From assembly GCF_020171285.1 (NCBI RefSeq), contig NZ_JAIUZI010000016.1, positions 39,871 through 103,870 on the forward strand: DNA of 64,000 nucleotides, given 5' to 3'. Both the position numbers and the translations under genes were made by a program. The stretch comes from Seohaeicola saemankumensis. GTDB lineage: Bacteria; Pseudomonadota; Alphaproteobacteria; Rhodobacterales; Rhodobacteraceae. The notes below the pieces were generated by a model. It made no database searches. It saw only the letters and a list, made by a program, of their open reading frames with translations, and was not told the DNA's origin. Positions 34,058 to 42,473 of this stretch are shown in pieces. Position 1 is the first letter of the stretch. The number at the start of each line of letters is the position of its first letter.

Positions 34058-35149
34058 TCAGGCGTTGGTGATGCTTTCCTCGTCGCACAGCACCTCGAGC
34101 TTCTTGGAGACCGCCCGCAGATGCGCATCGGGCTTGTGCTGTTTCCTGACCTTCTTGGGCTTGGGCTGCGCCCCCATGTCGACCCCGGCAAAATGTTTGA
34201 AGAACAGCCGCATCACGTGGTTCACCCCCTTGGGGGTCACCACCCGGCGGTCGGGCGCGTAATACTTGCCGCGCAGATGCGGGCTGATGATCACCTCGTA
34301 GCTGGGGAAATAACAGCAATCGTCCAGCGTGTTCCTGGCCTTTTCGGCCGCCACCCGCAGCACCGACTTGGTCCAGACGGTCGAGGCATAGATGTGGCGG
34401 TCCTCGAAGGTGGCGTTCACCGACACCGGCGACACGGTCAGGATAAATTTCACGTCCGGGTTTTTCGAGCGGATGAAAGTCAGCGCGTCGATCAGATCCT
34501 GCGATGTCTCGGCCTCGTCGAAATTCTTGAACTCGACGACCGACGGATCATAGATGCCGCCCGCCACGCCGGGCGCCAGCGGAAAGACGGCGCCGTCGCG
34601 GTTGTCGACCCAGGCCTCGGTCATGCCGAGGGTGAAGATGAAATAATCCATCTCCTCGACCATGTGACGCACGGCGGCCAGGTGCTGTTCCTGGTCTGCG
34701 GCCAACTCCTCGGGGCTGGCATAGCCGCCGGGCTGCATCTGCGGGCGGAACGGATCGACATAGGTGCCCTCATCGGGGCCCGGCCAGCAGGTGGTCAGCG
34801 GTTCGAATTCGCCATAGGCGCGCAGCAGCAGCTGTTTCAGCTGGCGGCAGGTATAGACATTGCCATAACGCGCCGAGAACAGCCCGTAGTGATGCGCCTC
34901 GGCCACCTTGGGCGGGATCAGCGGATGCGGCTTTTCGGCGATATAGTGGTTGAACCCCGATCCGGTCAGGAATTTCGCCACGGTCTGGGCAAAACAGCTG
35001 CCGGCGGTGACCACCTTGTCCTCGCGGGTCAGGTGAAAGGGCACATCGGTGACCGGATCGAACAGTTCGGGGTATTCAAGCCCGGCCTCGTTTTTCCAGA
35101 ACCGGCAGTCGGGCAGACCCGCGTAGGGGTGGCGTGGTATCTCGGTCAT
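34058..35149 (-). CDS. GSCFA-domain protein
   Basis: A 363-residue soluble protein containing VVTAGSCFAQTVAKFL, which carries the GSCFA signature for which the family is named. It also has FIFTLGMTEAW and VKFILTVSPVSVNATF, typical of the GSCFA alpha/beta fold, which is distantly related to SGNH esterases. The family is found with surface polysaccharide genes, but its reaction is not established to my knowledge; removal or transfer of acyl groups is plausible. ATG overlaps the SGNH-like gene by four bases. Confidence 0.88.
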   Translation of the reverse strand: MTEIPRHPYAGLPDCRFWKNEAGLEYPELFDPVTDVPFHLTREDKVVTAGSCFAQTVAKFLTGSGFNHYIAEKPHPLIPPKVAEAHHYGLFSARYGNVYTCRQLKQLLLRAYGEFEPLTTCWPGPDEGTYVDPFRPQMQPGGYASPEELAADQEQHLAAVRHMVEEMDYFIFTLGMTEAWVDNRDGAVFPLAPGVAGGIYDPSVVEFKNFDEAETSQDLIDALTFIRSKNPDVKFILTVSPVSVNATFEDRHIYASTVWTKSVLRVAAEKARNTLDDCCYFPSYEVIISPHLRGKYYAPDRRVVTPKGVNHVMRLFFKHFAGVDMGAQPKPKKVRKQHKPDAHLRAVSKKLEVLCDEESITNA

Positions 35150-35859
35150 GCGGTTTCCCTTTCGAAAATCCGGTCCAGCATCAGCCGGCCATAGGCGGCG
35201 TTCCCGTGTGAGGGGTCGTTGTTGTAGAATCCGTCCTTCAGAAATCCGTCTTCGGTCAGCGCCCCGGGGGCGGCGGGCAGGAATTCGGCCCCCAGCGCCT
35301 CGGCCTGTTCCCGGGTCAGTTCGACCTGAAGGTCATACAGCGTCTTGCGCAACGTGACAGGCCCGATGCCGCTGTGCAACTTGTCCTTGAAGATACCGAG
35401 GTTGCCCAGCACATGATCGCCGTCGGCGATCGGCGGCGGCGAACTGAGATGGATGAAGCGGGCGTTCGGGAAATCGGCGTGCAGCTGCGCGGTCATCTGG
35501 TCGTGTTTGTGCATCATCGCCTTCATCGCGTCGCGCATCACCGCACGCGGGATCAACTGGCGCGGCGCGGCATCGTCAGCCCCCGGCGCAAGGCCCAGCT
35601 CGGCGCTGCCCACCGCGATCGGCTCGGGGTGGTCCAGTAGGCCCAGCTGATTGTGTTCATTGCCGCCGATACAGATACAGACCACATCCGGGTCCCGGGT
35701 CTTGAACCGGCCGGTCTTGATCTTGGCGGTCTGGCGCGACCACAGGTCCTTGTTCTGCTTGAGGTTGACGATCTCGACCTGCGCGGCCTCGTCTTCGCGC
35801 AGCGCCGCTTTCAGGCATTGGATGTGGCTCATGCCGACCATCAGATATTTGCGGGACAT
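35146..35859 (-). CDS. SGNH/GDSL-like hydrolase
   Basis: Predicted 237 residues. MVGMSHIQCL (7-16) stands for block I with Ser11 as candidate nucleophile, GGNEHN (65-70) is a block III equivalent, and DPSH (215-218) is the typical Asp-x-x-His of block V. No signal peptide, so it would act in the cytoplasm. An esterase or acyltransferase role on a sugar is inferred. The start is ATG at 35859 with GGGAGGGATC directly upstream; a longer frame lacks support. It is coupled to the GSCFA gene, and the two may act on the same acyl group. Confidence 0.72.
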   Translation of the reverse strand: MSRKYLMVGMSHIQCLKAALREDEAAQVEIVNLKQNKDLWSRQTAKIKTGRFKTRDPDVVCICIGGNEHNQLGLLDHPEPIAVGSAELGLAPGADDAAPRQLIPRAVMRDAMKAMMHKHDQMTAQLHADFPNARFIHLSSPPPIADGDHVLGNLGIFKDKLHSGIGPVTLRKTLYDLQVELTREQAEALGAEFLPAAPGALTEDGFLKDGFYNNDPSHGNAAYGRLMLDRIFERETA

Positions 35860-35969
35860 GATCCCTCCCAGGCGGATAAACAGTATTGGGCACACCCGAA
35901 ATCTCCGGCCGCAGGCCCTTTGGTCAGACTATGCCATTGCTGGCGGGCGGGGAACAAGACACGGCGGCG

Positions 35970-38900
35970 TTATTCGGCCTCCCGGCGCACATGGTAGTGT
36001 ATTCCTGCGGCAATCGGCCCATCGATCCGGGTCGGCGGGCCGGTGCGCCAGGCGATTTCAAGGCTGTCGATGCTGTCCGCCTGCCCCAGTCCGAAATGCA
36101 CCCGCGGCGCGTCAAAGGACATGAAGCCGCCGCCCGACTGCACCTCGCGGGTCTGGGTCCGGCCGCCCGCATAAGTGATCGTCAGCCGCGCGCCGATGCC
36201 ATCACGGTTGCCGGCCATATCCTCCAGCGAGACGGTGATCGATTTGGCCGTGGTGCCGTTGGCGGCCGTGTTCACGAAAGCCGCCAGCGGACCGTTGACC
36301 GTATGGGTCACCAGATCCAGGTCGCCGTCATTGTCGATGTCGAACGCGGTGGCGGCGGCGGTCATCAGGTAATCCTCGAGCCCGAAGGGACCCGACATTT
36401 CCACAAAGCCGCCCTGGCCGTCGTTGTGGAAGAACAGGTTCGACGGGCTGACCTCGTTCGGAACCCAGGTGCCGTTGACCACATAAACGTCGAGCCAGCC
36501 GTCGTTGTCGAAATCGGCGATCTTGGTGTCCCAGCTCCAGCCGCCGATCTCGAGCCCGCGTGGCCCGGCGGTGTCCGTGAAAGGCGCGGCGGGGTCATCG
36601 CGTTCCAGCAAGACGTTCGATCGCAGGATCTGCGGGATCGCGGCCTGCGATTCCGCCCCCGTGATGGCGCGGGGCGGCGCGAAATGGATATCGCAATAGG
36701 CGCGCGGAATCACCTGATCGGCGGCGATCAGCTTGCACAGGGCCGGATCGCGGCGCTGGATCGCCAGATCCTTGACCAGCATCGCCTTGCATTCCGCGCC
36801 GTATCGTCCGCTCAGATCGGCACAGCGCCCGGCATAGGTCGGGTCGAAATTGTTGCCCGCCTTGTACCAGCGCTTGATCGCCATGTTGGTTTCACAGGCC
36901 GCCTTGTCACCGGCATCGGCGATGGTGTCGCAATAGCGCTCCAGCGGCTGCATCTTCAGCGTCTCCGACACCCCCGAGGACCGCCCCGCGATCTGGGCCA
37001 GATAGACCTCGGGCACCCCGTCGTTGAACAGGTCGGCGGATTTCACCGCCATCGTGGTGGTGGTCGTATGCGGGATCAGCCCGTCGCCATGGGTGATGGC
37101 CCGCAGATTGCCCTGCCCGTCTCCGACATAGAAATAGTCCGGGATCTCGAAATCATTGCCGATCACCAGGTCGGCAGCGCCGTCCAGATCCAGATCGCTG
37201 AACAGCACCGACAGGGTTTCACCGGGAATGCCCGGCAGATCGGCAAAGACCGACCCGTCCAGCGGCGCGCCCTGGCTCAGCAGCAGCCGGTTGCGCGATT
37301 CCTCTCCCGGCACCCGCCGGTACCAGCCCGCCGCCCAGTTCCCCAGCGCGGCATCGAGGAACCCGTCGCCGTTCACATCGTCAAAGGCCAGCGCCAGGCT
37401 GAGCACCGCATTGTCCCGGTTGGGCACCGGCTGTGGGGTCGGGTCCAACACGCCCTCGCGGTTCCACAGCACGTAGTTGCCCTGCAGGTAGCTGGCCAGG
37501 AACAGATCCGGCCAGCCGTCGCGGTTCAGATCGTTAAGCGCGGCGTTGAACACGGGCAGGCCCGTCAATGGCTCTGATACGGGCGGATCGGCTGCAAACC
37601 GGCCCCGGCCATCGTTGCGATAGACATACAGCCCGCGCTCGGTCGAGGCGACGACCAGATCCAGATCACCGTCGCGGTCGATGTCGCCGGAGCTCAGGCT
37701 GCGGCCCTCCCAGAACGGCGGCCACATGTCGCGCATGGTGAATTCCAGCGGCTTGTCGATCCCCAGTGCGCGCGCCTCGCGGCGCCGGAACGGGGTGTCG
37801 CCCTCTCCCGAGGGCGGCGCGTGGGGCTGCGCGGTCAGGGTGATCCGGTCGGCATCATCGCTGCGGATCACCGGGTCTTCGATCGTCGTGGCGTGGGCCG
37901 GGCGGAACAGCACCTGCTCGACGCTCAGCAGCAACTCCAGCGCGCGGTCGCTTTGCCAGTGGTGGTAGCGCTGCGCGCCCAGACCGGCGATCACCCCCAG
38001 GCCGGCCACCGCCAGCGCCAGCAGCAGCGCGGCGCGCAGCGCGATGGTCTGCGCCACGATAAAGAAGGAATAGACACTGAAAGAGCCCAGCGTGAACACC
38101 AGCGCCATGACAAATCCCGGCTCCAGCCCGGCAGTCATCAGCGCGCCGGCGGCCACCACGTCAAAGGCGATCGGCACCGGCAGGAACACCCCCACCGCGG
38201 CCACCACCAGCAGCGCCAGCAGGCCGAACGTCAGCCCCAGCACCGCGTCGCCCGGCAGCAGCGTCGCCACCAGCGACCCCAGGAACCCCGCCAGCAGCAT
38301 CAGCGGCACGGTCATCCGCACGATGTACCACAGGTTGGCCAGAAACAGCCGCCCCGTCGCCAGCATCGCCGCTCCGATGCTTTCGCCGCCTTGGTCCCCC
38401 TGCAGTTCAGCCGCGCTCCACGGTGTCTGCGCCTGCTGCTCGGGGGCGGCTACCAGCGCCTCGCGCGGCAGGGTCCGGCAGATCAGCGGCACCAGCACCA
38501 GGATCAGCAGCAGGCTGAGCGCGACCTTGGTCACCGCCATATAGACCGGCAGCAGGCTGAACAGCATGGTCAGCACCACCACGTTCAGCGTCGGCGAGGC
38601 CATCATCGCCGACAGCGTGGTCTCTGCCCTGAGCCCGCCGGAAAACATGCCGCGCGCAATCGGCGCGGCGCAGTTCACGCAGACCCCCAATGGCGCCCCC
38701 AGCACCAGCCCCAGCGCCGAATTGGCAAACCGCCCCGAAAAACTGCGCCGCCGCAGGAACGGCACCGCGGTCAGAAAGGCGGCGGCGAAAAGCACGCCGA
38801 ATGTCATGCCCTTCTTGTTGGTATTGACCCAGTTCAGGGTCGAATAGAACACCCGTTCCGCCAGCGACATGTCGGCGGTCAGCGCGATCTTGGCCTCGAA

Positions 38901-39065
38901 GCTCAGCGAATCCTCCAGCTGGATCGCCCCCGACATCATCGCCTTTTCATCCAGCGCCGGATAGCGCGAGCTGGTCCAGAACACATAGGCCAGCCCGGCC
39001 ACGATCAGCAGCGCCAGCAGAAAGCGTTTTTCAAAATGCGGCTGGATGAATGACTGTCTGAACAT
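35970..39065 (-). CDS. Permease fused to FG-GAP repeats and ASPIC/UnbV domain
   Basis: A 1031-residue membrane protein in three parts. (a) Residues 13-365: about eight to ten membrane segments with the APLGVCVNCAAPIARG string (125-139; Cys129 and Cys132) of the PF03773-type permease family. (b) Residues about 455-890: repeated D-x-D-x-D-G-x-x-D-L calcium-type loops (first at 461-470), the FG-GAP/VCBS beta-propeller. (c) The last about 110 residues: an ASPIC/UnbV domain (DGIGARLTI, VHFGLGQAD, SIDSLEIAWRTG). The propeller should lie outside the cytoplasm. The substrate is unknown; metal or thiol chemistry is suggested for this permease family. Its role in the glycan cluster is unclear. Confidence 0.85.
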   Translation of the reverse strand: MFRQSFIQPHFEKRFLLALLIVAGLAYVFWTSSRYPALDEKAMMSGAIQLEDSLSFEAKIALTADMSLAERVFYSTLNWVNTNKKGMTFGVLFAAAFLTAVPFLRRRSFSGRFANSALGLVLGAPLGVCVNCAAPIARGMFSGGLRAETTLSAMMASPTLNVVVLTMLFSLLPVYMAVTKVALSLLLILVLVPLICRTLPREALVAAPEQQAQTPWSAAELQGDQGGESIGAAMLATGRLFLANLWYIVRMTVPLMLLAGFLGSLVATLLPGDAVLGLTFGLLALLVVAAVGVFLPVPIAFDVVAAGALMTAGLEPGFVMALVFTLGSFSVYSFFIVAQTIALRAALLLALAVAGLGVIAGLGAQRYHHWQSDRALELLLSVEQVLFRPAHATTIEDPVIRSDDADRITLTAQPHAPPSGEGDTPFRRREARALGIDKPLEFTMRDMWPPFWEGRSLSSGDIDRDGDLDLVVASTERGLYVYRNDGRGRFAADPPVSEPLTGLPVFNAALNDLNRDGWPDLFLASYLQGNYVLWNREGVLDPTPQPVPNRDNAVLSLALAFDDVNGDGFLDAALGNWAAGWYRRVPGEESRNRLLLSQGAPLDGSVFADLPGIPGETLSVLFSDLDLDGAADLVIGNDFEIPDYFYVGDGQGNLRAITHGDGLIPHTTTTTMAVKSADLFNDGVPEVYLAQIAGRSSGVSETLKMQPLERYCDTIADAGDKAACETNMAIKRWYKAGNNFDPTYAGRCADLSGRYGAECKAMLVKDLAIQRRDPALCKLIAADQVIPRAYCDIHFAPPRAITGAESQAAIPQILRSNVLLERDDPAAPFTDTAGPRGLEIGGWSWDTKIADFDNDGWLDVYVVNGTWVPNEVSPSNLFFHNDGQGGFVEMSGPFGLEDYLMTAAATAFDIDNDGDLDLVTHTVNGPLAAFVNTAANGTTAKSITVSLEDMAGNRDGIGARLTITYAGGRTQTREVQSGGGFMSFDAPRVHFGLGQADSIDSLEIAWRTGPPTRIDGPIAAGIHYHVRREAE

Positions 39066-39101
39066 CAGCGGGATCCTGACGGTGTGAGAAACAAGAAAGA
39101 C

Positions 39102-39809
39102 TCAATTGACACCCAGCGGACTGGCCTGTCGAAACATCGCCCGCGCATGATCATACACTGCATGTTCCAGCGGAAACCTGTCGCGGAACCGGGCGCGGGC
39201 ATCCGGCGGCACATCCAGGGTCTCTGCCGTCCGCTCCGGTCTGGCGTTCAGATGCGGCAGCTCACCCGGCGGCGGCAGGTCCAGTTGGGCAGCGATCCGG
39301 TTCAGGCTGGTTTGCAGATCCTCGAAAATGCCAACCTCGACAAAGAATTCTTCGAGGATATCGCGGTAATTTTCCGTGGTTGTCGGGCGGGGGAAATGTT
39401 CGAGCATGACCAGGGGGCTGCTTTCCAGATGCTTGGCAACCGTGTCCACCTCGATCTTGACGCCGATCTTCTGCCCCGCACGCATCCGGCCGCGTGCATA
39501 GAAGAAGCGGGACACATGCATGTCGAACGGATCGCGCAGAATGGTCACGAACTGGCGCACCCCGGGATAATACTGCTCGATGCCGAACCCTCTTTCGCTG
39601 TTGAAATGGCCATAGATCAGCGGTGGCGCCTGCCGGTTCTCGGGGCTGTCGAGGTCGATCCGGTCAGGCAACCTGCCGTTGGCAGCATCAAAGTAGTGAA
39701 ACCGGATGCGGTCATGAAACCAGGACTGGAAGATCTGTCTGACGGACTGTCCTCCCGTCTTTGGAACATGGATGTAAATCAGTGGCTTGGCCGGATCATA
39801 TTCCTGCAT
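39102..39809 (-). CDS. Sulfotransferase (Sulfotransfer_2-like)
   Basis: A 235-residue protein, loop YIHVPKTGGQSVRQIF (HVPKTGGQS at 14-22) and FVTILRDPFDMHVSRFFY as 3'-phosphate site, both close to consensus for polysaccharide sulfotransferases. I used ATG at 39809, where AAGAGGA sits six bases upstream; the in-frame ATG two codons earlier would be too close to it. It lies 35 bases after the related 39845 gene. Confidence 0.82.
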   Translation of the reverse strand: MQEYDPAKPLIYIHVPKTGGQSVRQIFQSWFHDRIRFHYFDAANGRLPDRIDLDSPENRQAPPLIYGHFNSERGFGIEQYYPGVRQFVTILRDPFDMHVSRFFYARGRMRAGQKIGVKIEVDTVAKHLESSPLVMLEHFPRPTTTENYRDILEEFFVEVGIFEDLQTSLNRIAAQLDLPPPGELPHLNARPERTAETLDVPPDARARFRDRFPLEHAVYDHARAMFRQASPLGVN

Positions 39810-39844
39810 GGGCATCCTCTTGGACGGGCGGGGCCAACATGGCA

Positions 39845-40498
39845 TCAACTATCCCATCTGATACCGGTGACTGCAAGCGTCGGGGCAAAGGCCTCGTAGA
39901 TGCGCTGCCGCTGCGCCGCCGTCACCTGGTCCTTGCGGATCAGCACGGTTTTGGAAAACTCGGACTTGGCCCGGGTGTGCAACTGGAACCCGGGCAGACC
40001 GCATTTGTCCAGTACCCGAGGCAGCGCCCATTTCAGCCGGTCATAGCGCAGCACCCGGTTGACCATCAGCACCCGCCGGCCGTTTTCCATCCGGCTGTAC
40101 TTGTAGTGGTCGACGGGAAACTTCCCGGCCTCGCAATAGCTCTCCCAGCTGGCGTCATAGGCACCATCGGGATTGTGCAGCGCGGAATTGCGCAGCATGT
40201 GGAAATGGCTGATGCATTTCTCGACCGGTTCGCGTTCGACGCAGAACCGGAACATCGCGCCAAAGCGCTCTGCGCCCAGCAGATCCGCGATCTCCTGCGC
40301 GGGCATATGGTTGTAATAGACCGTCTTGCCGCCCGCGTCGGCAAAGTTACGCGCCCGATGCCCCGGTACCGGCGGCAGGATCGGGGTGACGATGGCCTCC
40401 TCCTCGAGACGCCCCGACAGGTCCACCTCGATGCTGGTGCCCGCGGTCTTGGTCGTCTTGATGAAGATGAAATTATGCCTGAAGGACACAATCGCCAT
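39845..40498 (-). CDS. Sulfotransferase (Sulfotransfer_2-like)
   Basis: A 217-residue protein with FIFIKTTKTAGTSIEVDL (KTAGTS at 17-22) and FCVEREPVEKCISHFH at the 3'-phosphate site, where the usual Asp-Pro is Glu-Pro. It is shorter than most of its neighbours but has both cofactor motifs. It lies upstream of the 39102 gene and behind the terminator of the tail-fibre-like gene, so it needs its own promoter in 40499-40572. Confidence 0.8.
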   Translation of the reverse strand: MAIVSFRHNFIFIKTTKTAGTSIEVDLSGRLEEEAIVTPILPPVPGHRARNFADAGGKTVYYNHMPAQEIADLLGAERFGAMFRFCVEREPVEKCISHFHMLRNSALHNPDGAYDASWESYCEAGKFPVDHYKYSRMENGRRVLMVNRVLRYDRLKWALPRVLDKCGLPGFQLHTRAKSEFSKTVLIRKDQVTAAQRQRIYEAFAPTLAVTGIRWDS

Positions 40499-40572
40499 GA
40501 CTGGGTTTCCCTGCCCGAAGGCGCATCCGCCGCCTGCCCGTCACCTATCTGTCAATCGGGCCAGCGCAACAG

Positions 40573-40601
40573 GAAAAAGGCCCCGGAACCCCGGGGCCTT
40601 T
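40573..40601 (-). terminator. Rho-independent terminator of the 40625 gene
   Basis: On the minus strand an 11-bp stem AAAGGCCCCGG / CCGGGGCCTTT with a four-base loop is followed by a run of five T in total (CCTTTTTCC). It lies 24 bases after the stop of the tail-fibre-like gene. Confidence 0.85.
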
Positions 40602-40624
40602 CGATTGCTGGCGGATCGCGTCGA

Positions 40625-41776
40625 TCAGCCTTTTTCGATCTCGGCTTCCAGAACCTTGATGCGGTCGTTCAACTGCTCAATGTAGATATGCGCGTGTTCC
40701 AGTTCGTTGAGCATGCGCAGCATCTTTTCGTTGACATTGATCGCGAGCGACGGGCCGGTCGGTCCAACCGCCGGCAGGTGCTTGTCGGCCCACATCTTCT
40801 CGGCGTGTTCCTCGATCGAGGGCACGGTGTAGACCTCGGGGTCGAACACCGCGTCACAGGGATCGGCCACGGTACAGGCACCGCCGCCGCCGGTGGTGAT
40901 CAGGCTGCCGGTGATGGTCAGGTTGCCGGCCGCGGTCATCAGGAATTCGGGCGCGCTGGTCCCCGACGAGAAGCGGAGCGAATCGTTGTTGGTGATGGTC
41001 CAGATCTGGTTGTTGGCCTGGGCGGTGTTGATCATCGCGATCCGCACCGCGCCATCGTCCTGGATGATCACATCATCGCCAGCATTCGGTGCCGGCTGAT
41101 TCGAGCCGCCGGCGCGGATGTGCAGCGGCGCGTTGGGGCCATCAGTTCCAAACCCAATGTTATTGTTGGCGGCAACAAACAGCGCGTTGTCGTCCGCGCC
41201 CGGCTTGATCTTGAAGGGCAGCTGGCTGCCGTTGGTCACGTCGCGGACAAAGAAGTTGGTTTCGTTCGCGGCGATGTCAAAGGTCTGGGCGGTAAAGCCG
41301 GCCGAGCCGTTCTGTTCCAGCCGCAGGGTCGGGCTGTCGCCATCGGCAATATGCAGTTCGACAACCGGCGCACCGGTCCCGATCCCGATGTCACCCTGGG
41401 CATCGACACGCAGCGCGTTGGCGCCGGCGCCCGCGTCAACCCGGAACGGCTGGGTGCCGGCATCCGAATCCTCGATCGCCAGATACTCGCCACCGCCATT
41501 GGTGGTGTCGTTGGCGACGATGCGCCAGTCCCGGGTCGGGAAGCTGGCGGAGGCCGAGGTATCCTGGAAATGGATCCGCAGGTTGTTTTCCTTCAGCCGC
41601 AGCGTGTCAAAGCCAAAGCTTTCGCTGGACGAGCAGTCGAAGCCGGTACAGGTGCTGCCCTGCACGATCAGGTCGGTGGTAAAGACCTGCGCGGCGCTGG
41701 CGCCCTGGGCGACAAAGCCGCTCAGCGCGGTGGTCAGGCCCAGCATGGCCAGGCGGGTGTGGGTTTTTCTCATCAT
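40625..41776 (-). CDS. Secreted tail-fibre-like protein with C-terminal coiled coil
   Basis: Predicted 383 residues. An N-terminal signal peptide ends near GASAAQ. The body is a series of short beta repeats (GDIGIGTGAPVVELHIADG, NNNIGFGTDGPNAPLHIRAG) seen in trimeric tail-fibre and S74-type surface proteins. The end (EEHAEKMWADKHLPAVGP, then an Asn-Val-Asn-Glu-Lys helix ending in a Leu heptad) resembles the segment just before and within the intramolecular chaperone region of such proteins. I chose the ATG at 41776 with GGAAAGAG upstream. Probably extracellular or surface-bound; function unknown. Confidence 0.65.
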   Translation of the reverse strand: MMRKTHTRLAMLGLTTALSGFVAQGASAAQVFTTDLIVQGSTCTGFDCSSSESFGFDTLRLKENNLRIHFQDTSASASFPTRDWRIVANDTTNGGGEYLAIEDSDAGTQPFRVDAGAGANALRVDAQGDIGIGTGAPVVELHIADGDSPTLRLEQNGSAGFTAQTFDIAANETNFFVRDVTNGSQLPFKIKPGADDNALFVAANNNIGFGTDGPNAPLHIRAGGSNQPAPNAGDDVIIQDDGAVRIAMINTAQANNQIWTITNNDSLRFSSGTSAPEFLMTAAGNLTITGSLITTGGGGACTVADPCDAVFDPEVYTVPSIEEHAEKMWADKHLPAVGPTGPSLAINVNEKMLRMLNELEHAHIYIEQLNDRIKVLEAEIEKG

Positions 41777-41808
41777 GATATACTCTTTCCCTGTCGTGTT
41801 CCGTGAGT

Positions 41809-42270
41809 TCATTGATCGCCGTCTTCGTTCAGTGTCTCGGGCGTGACGATCACGCCGCGCGACACCTGAAAGGAGCCGGTCTTGTAAAAGGGTTTGAAGG
41901 CCGTTCCCGAAGCATCGCTGCCCCGGCCATTGTCGATCTGGTTGACGACCTCGGCCTTTTCGCTGGTCGCCGCCGTCAGTTCATAGGTATAGACCCCGTC
42001 CAGAATGCCCTGTCCGGACAGCTGGAACACCGGGGTGCCGGCCCCGGCCTGAACATTGGTGATCTCGCCATTCGGCATCCGGATGCGCAGCTCCGCATTG
42101 CTCAGATCGCCCCAGTTCTCGAACCAGAAGGCGTTGGTGTTGTGCTGGGGTACGGGCTCTGCCGCCGTCACCGGCGCCATGCCCCCCAGAACAAGAGCCA
42201 AGGCAAGCGACGCGATCACGACCGGACCTGCACTCAGGGCCCTCATCCCGCGCCGGAAATTTTCAAACAT
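41809..42270 (-). CDS. Small secreted protein of unknown function (153 aa)
   Basis: Basic N-terminus, a hydrophobic segment and a TAAEP cleavage-like site around residue 37 predict export. The mature part (FWFENWGDLSNAELRIRMP) is rich in Asn, Gly and Thr and looks beta-structured. I recognise no family. It lies 32 bases before the tail-fibre-like gene and is surely in one transcript with it. ATG at 42270 was chosen because AGGGAG is at suitable distance and the signal peptide starts there. Confidence 0.65.
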   Translation of the reverse strand: MFENFRRGMRALSAGPVVIASLALALVLGGMAPVTAAEPVPQHNTNAFWFENWGDLSNAELRIRMPNGEITNVQAGAGTPVFQLSGQGILDGVYTYELTAATSEKAEVVNQIDNGRGSDASGTAFKPFYKTGSFQVSRGVIVTPETLNEDGDQ

Positions 42271-42348
42271 TCGAATGTAACTCCCTGAAGCGAATGCATC
42301 TCCCGTAAAACCGCGGCTCGCCCGCGCAGAAGCGGCCACTTGGTCGGC

Positions 42349-42354
42349 ACTATA
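42349..42354 (-). promoter_or_regulatory. Candidate -10 element for the 42270-40625 operon
   Basis: TATAGT on the minus strand, 79 bases upstream of the ATG at 42270, lies in an AT-rich stretch (42350-42400). No clear -35 at the right spacing. Confidence 0.28.
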
Positions 42355-42473
42355 CAGATTTCATTTCAAAAATCATGTTATTTTGGCAACTTTACGGCAG
42401 TGATGTTGCCCCGAACCGACAAGATCCGCCAATTGTCTGCCGTTACGGCAACAATAGACACTTTCCGGCGCGT

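Noticed and set aside
40625..42270. Prophage remnant, suggested by the tail-fibre-like protein
   Set aside because: Both proteins have signal peptides and no capsid, terminase, integrase or lysis gene is nearby.
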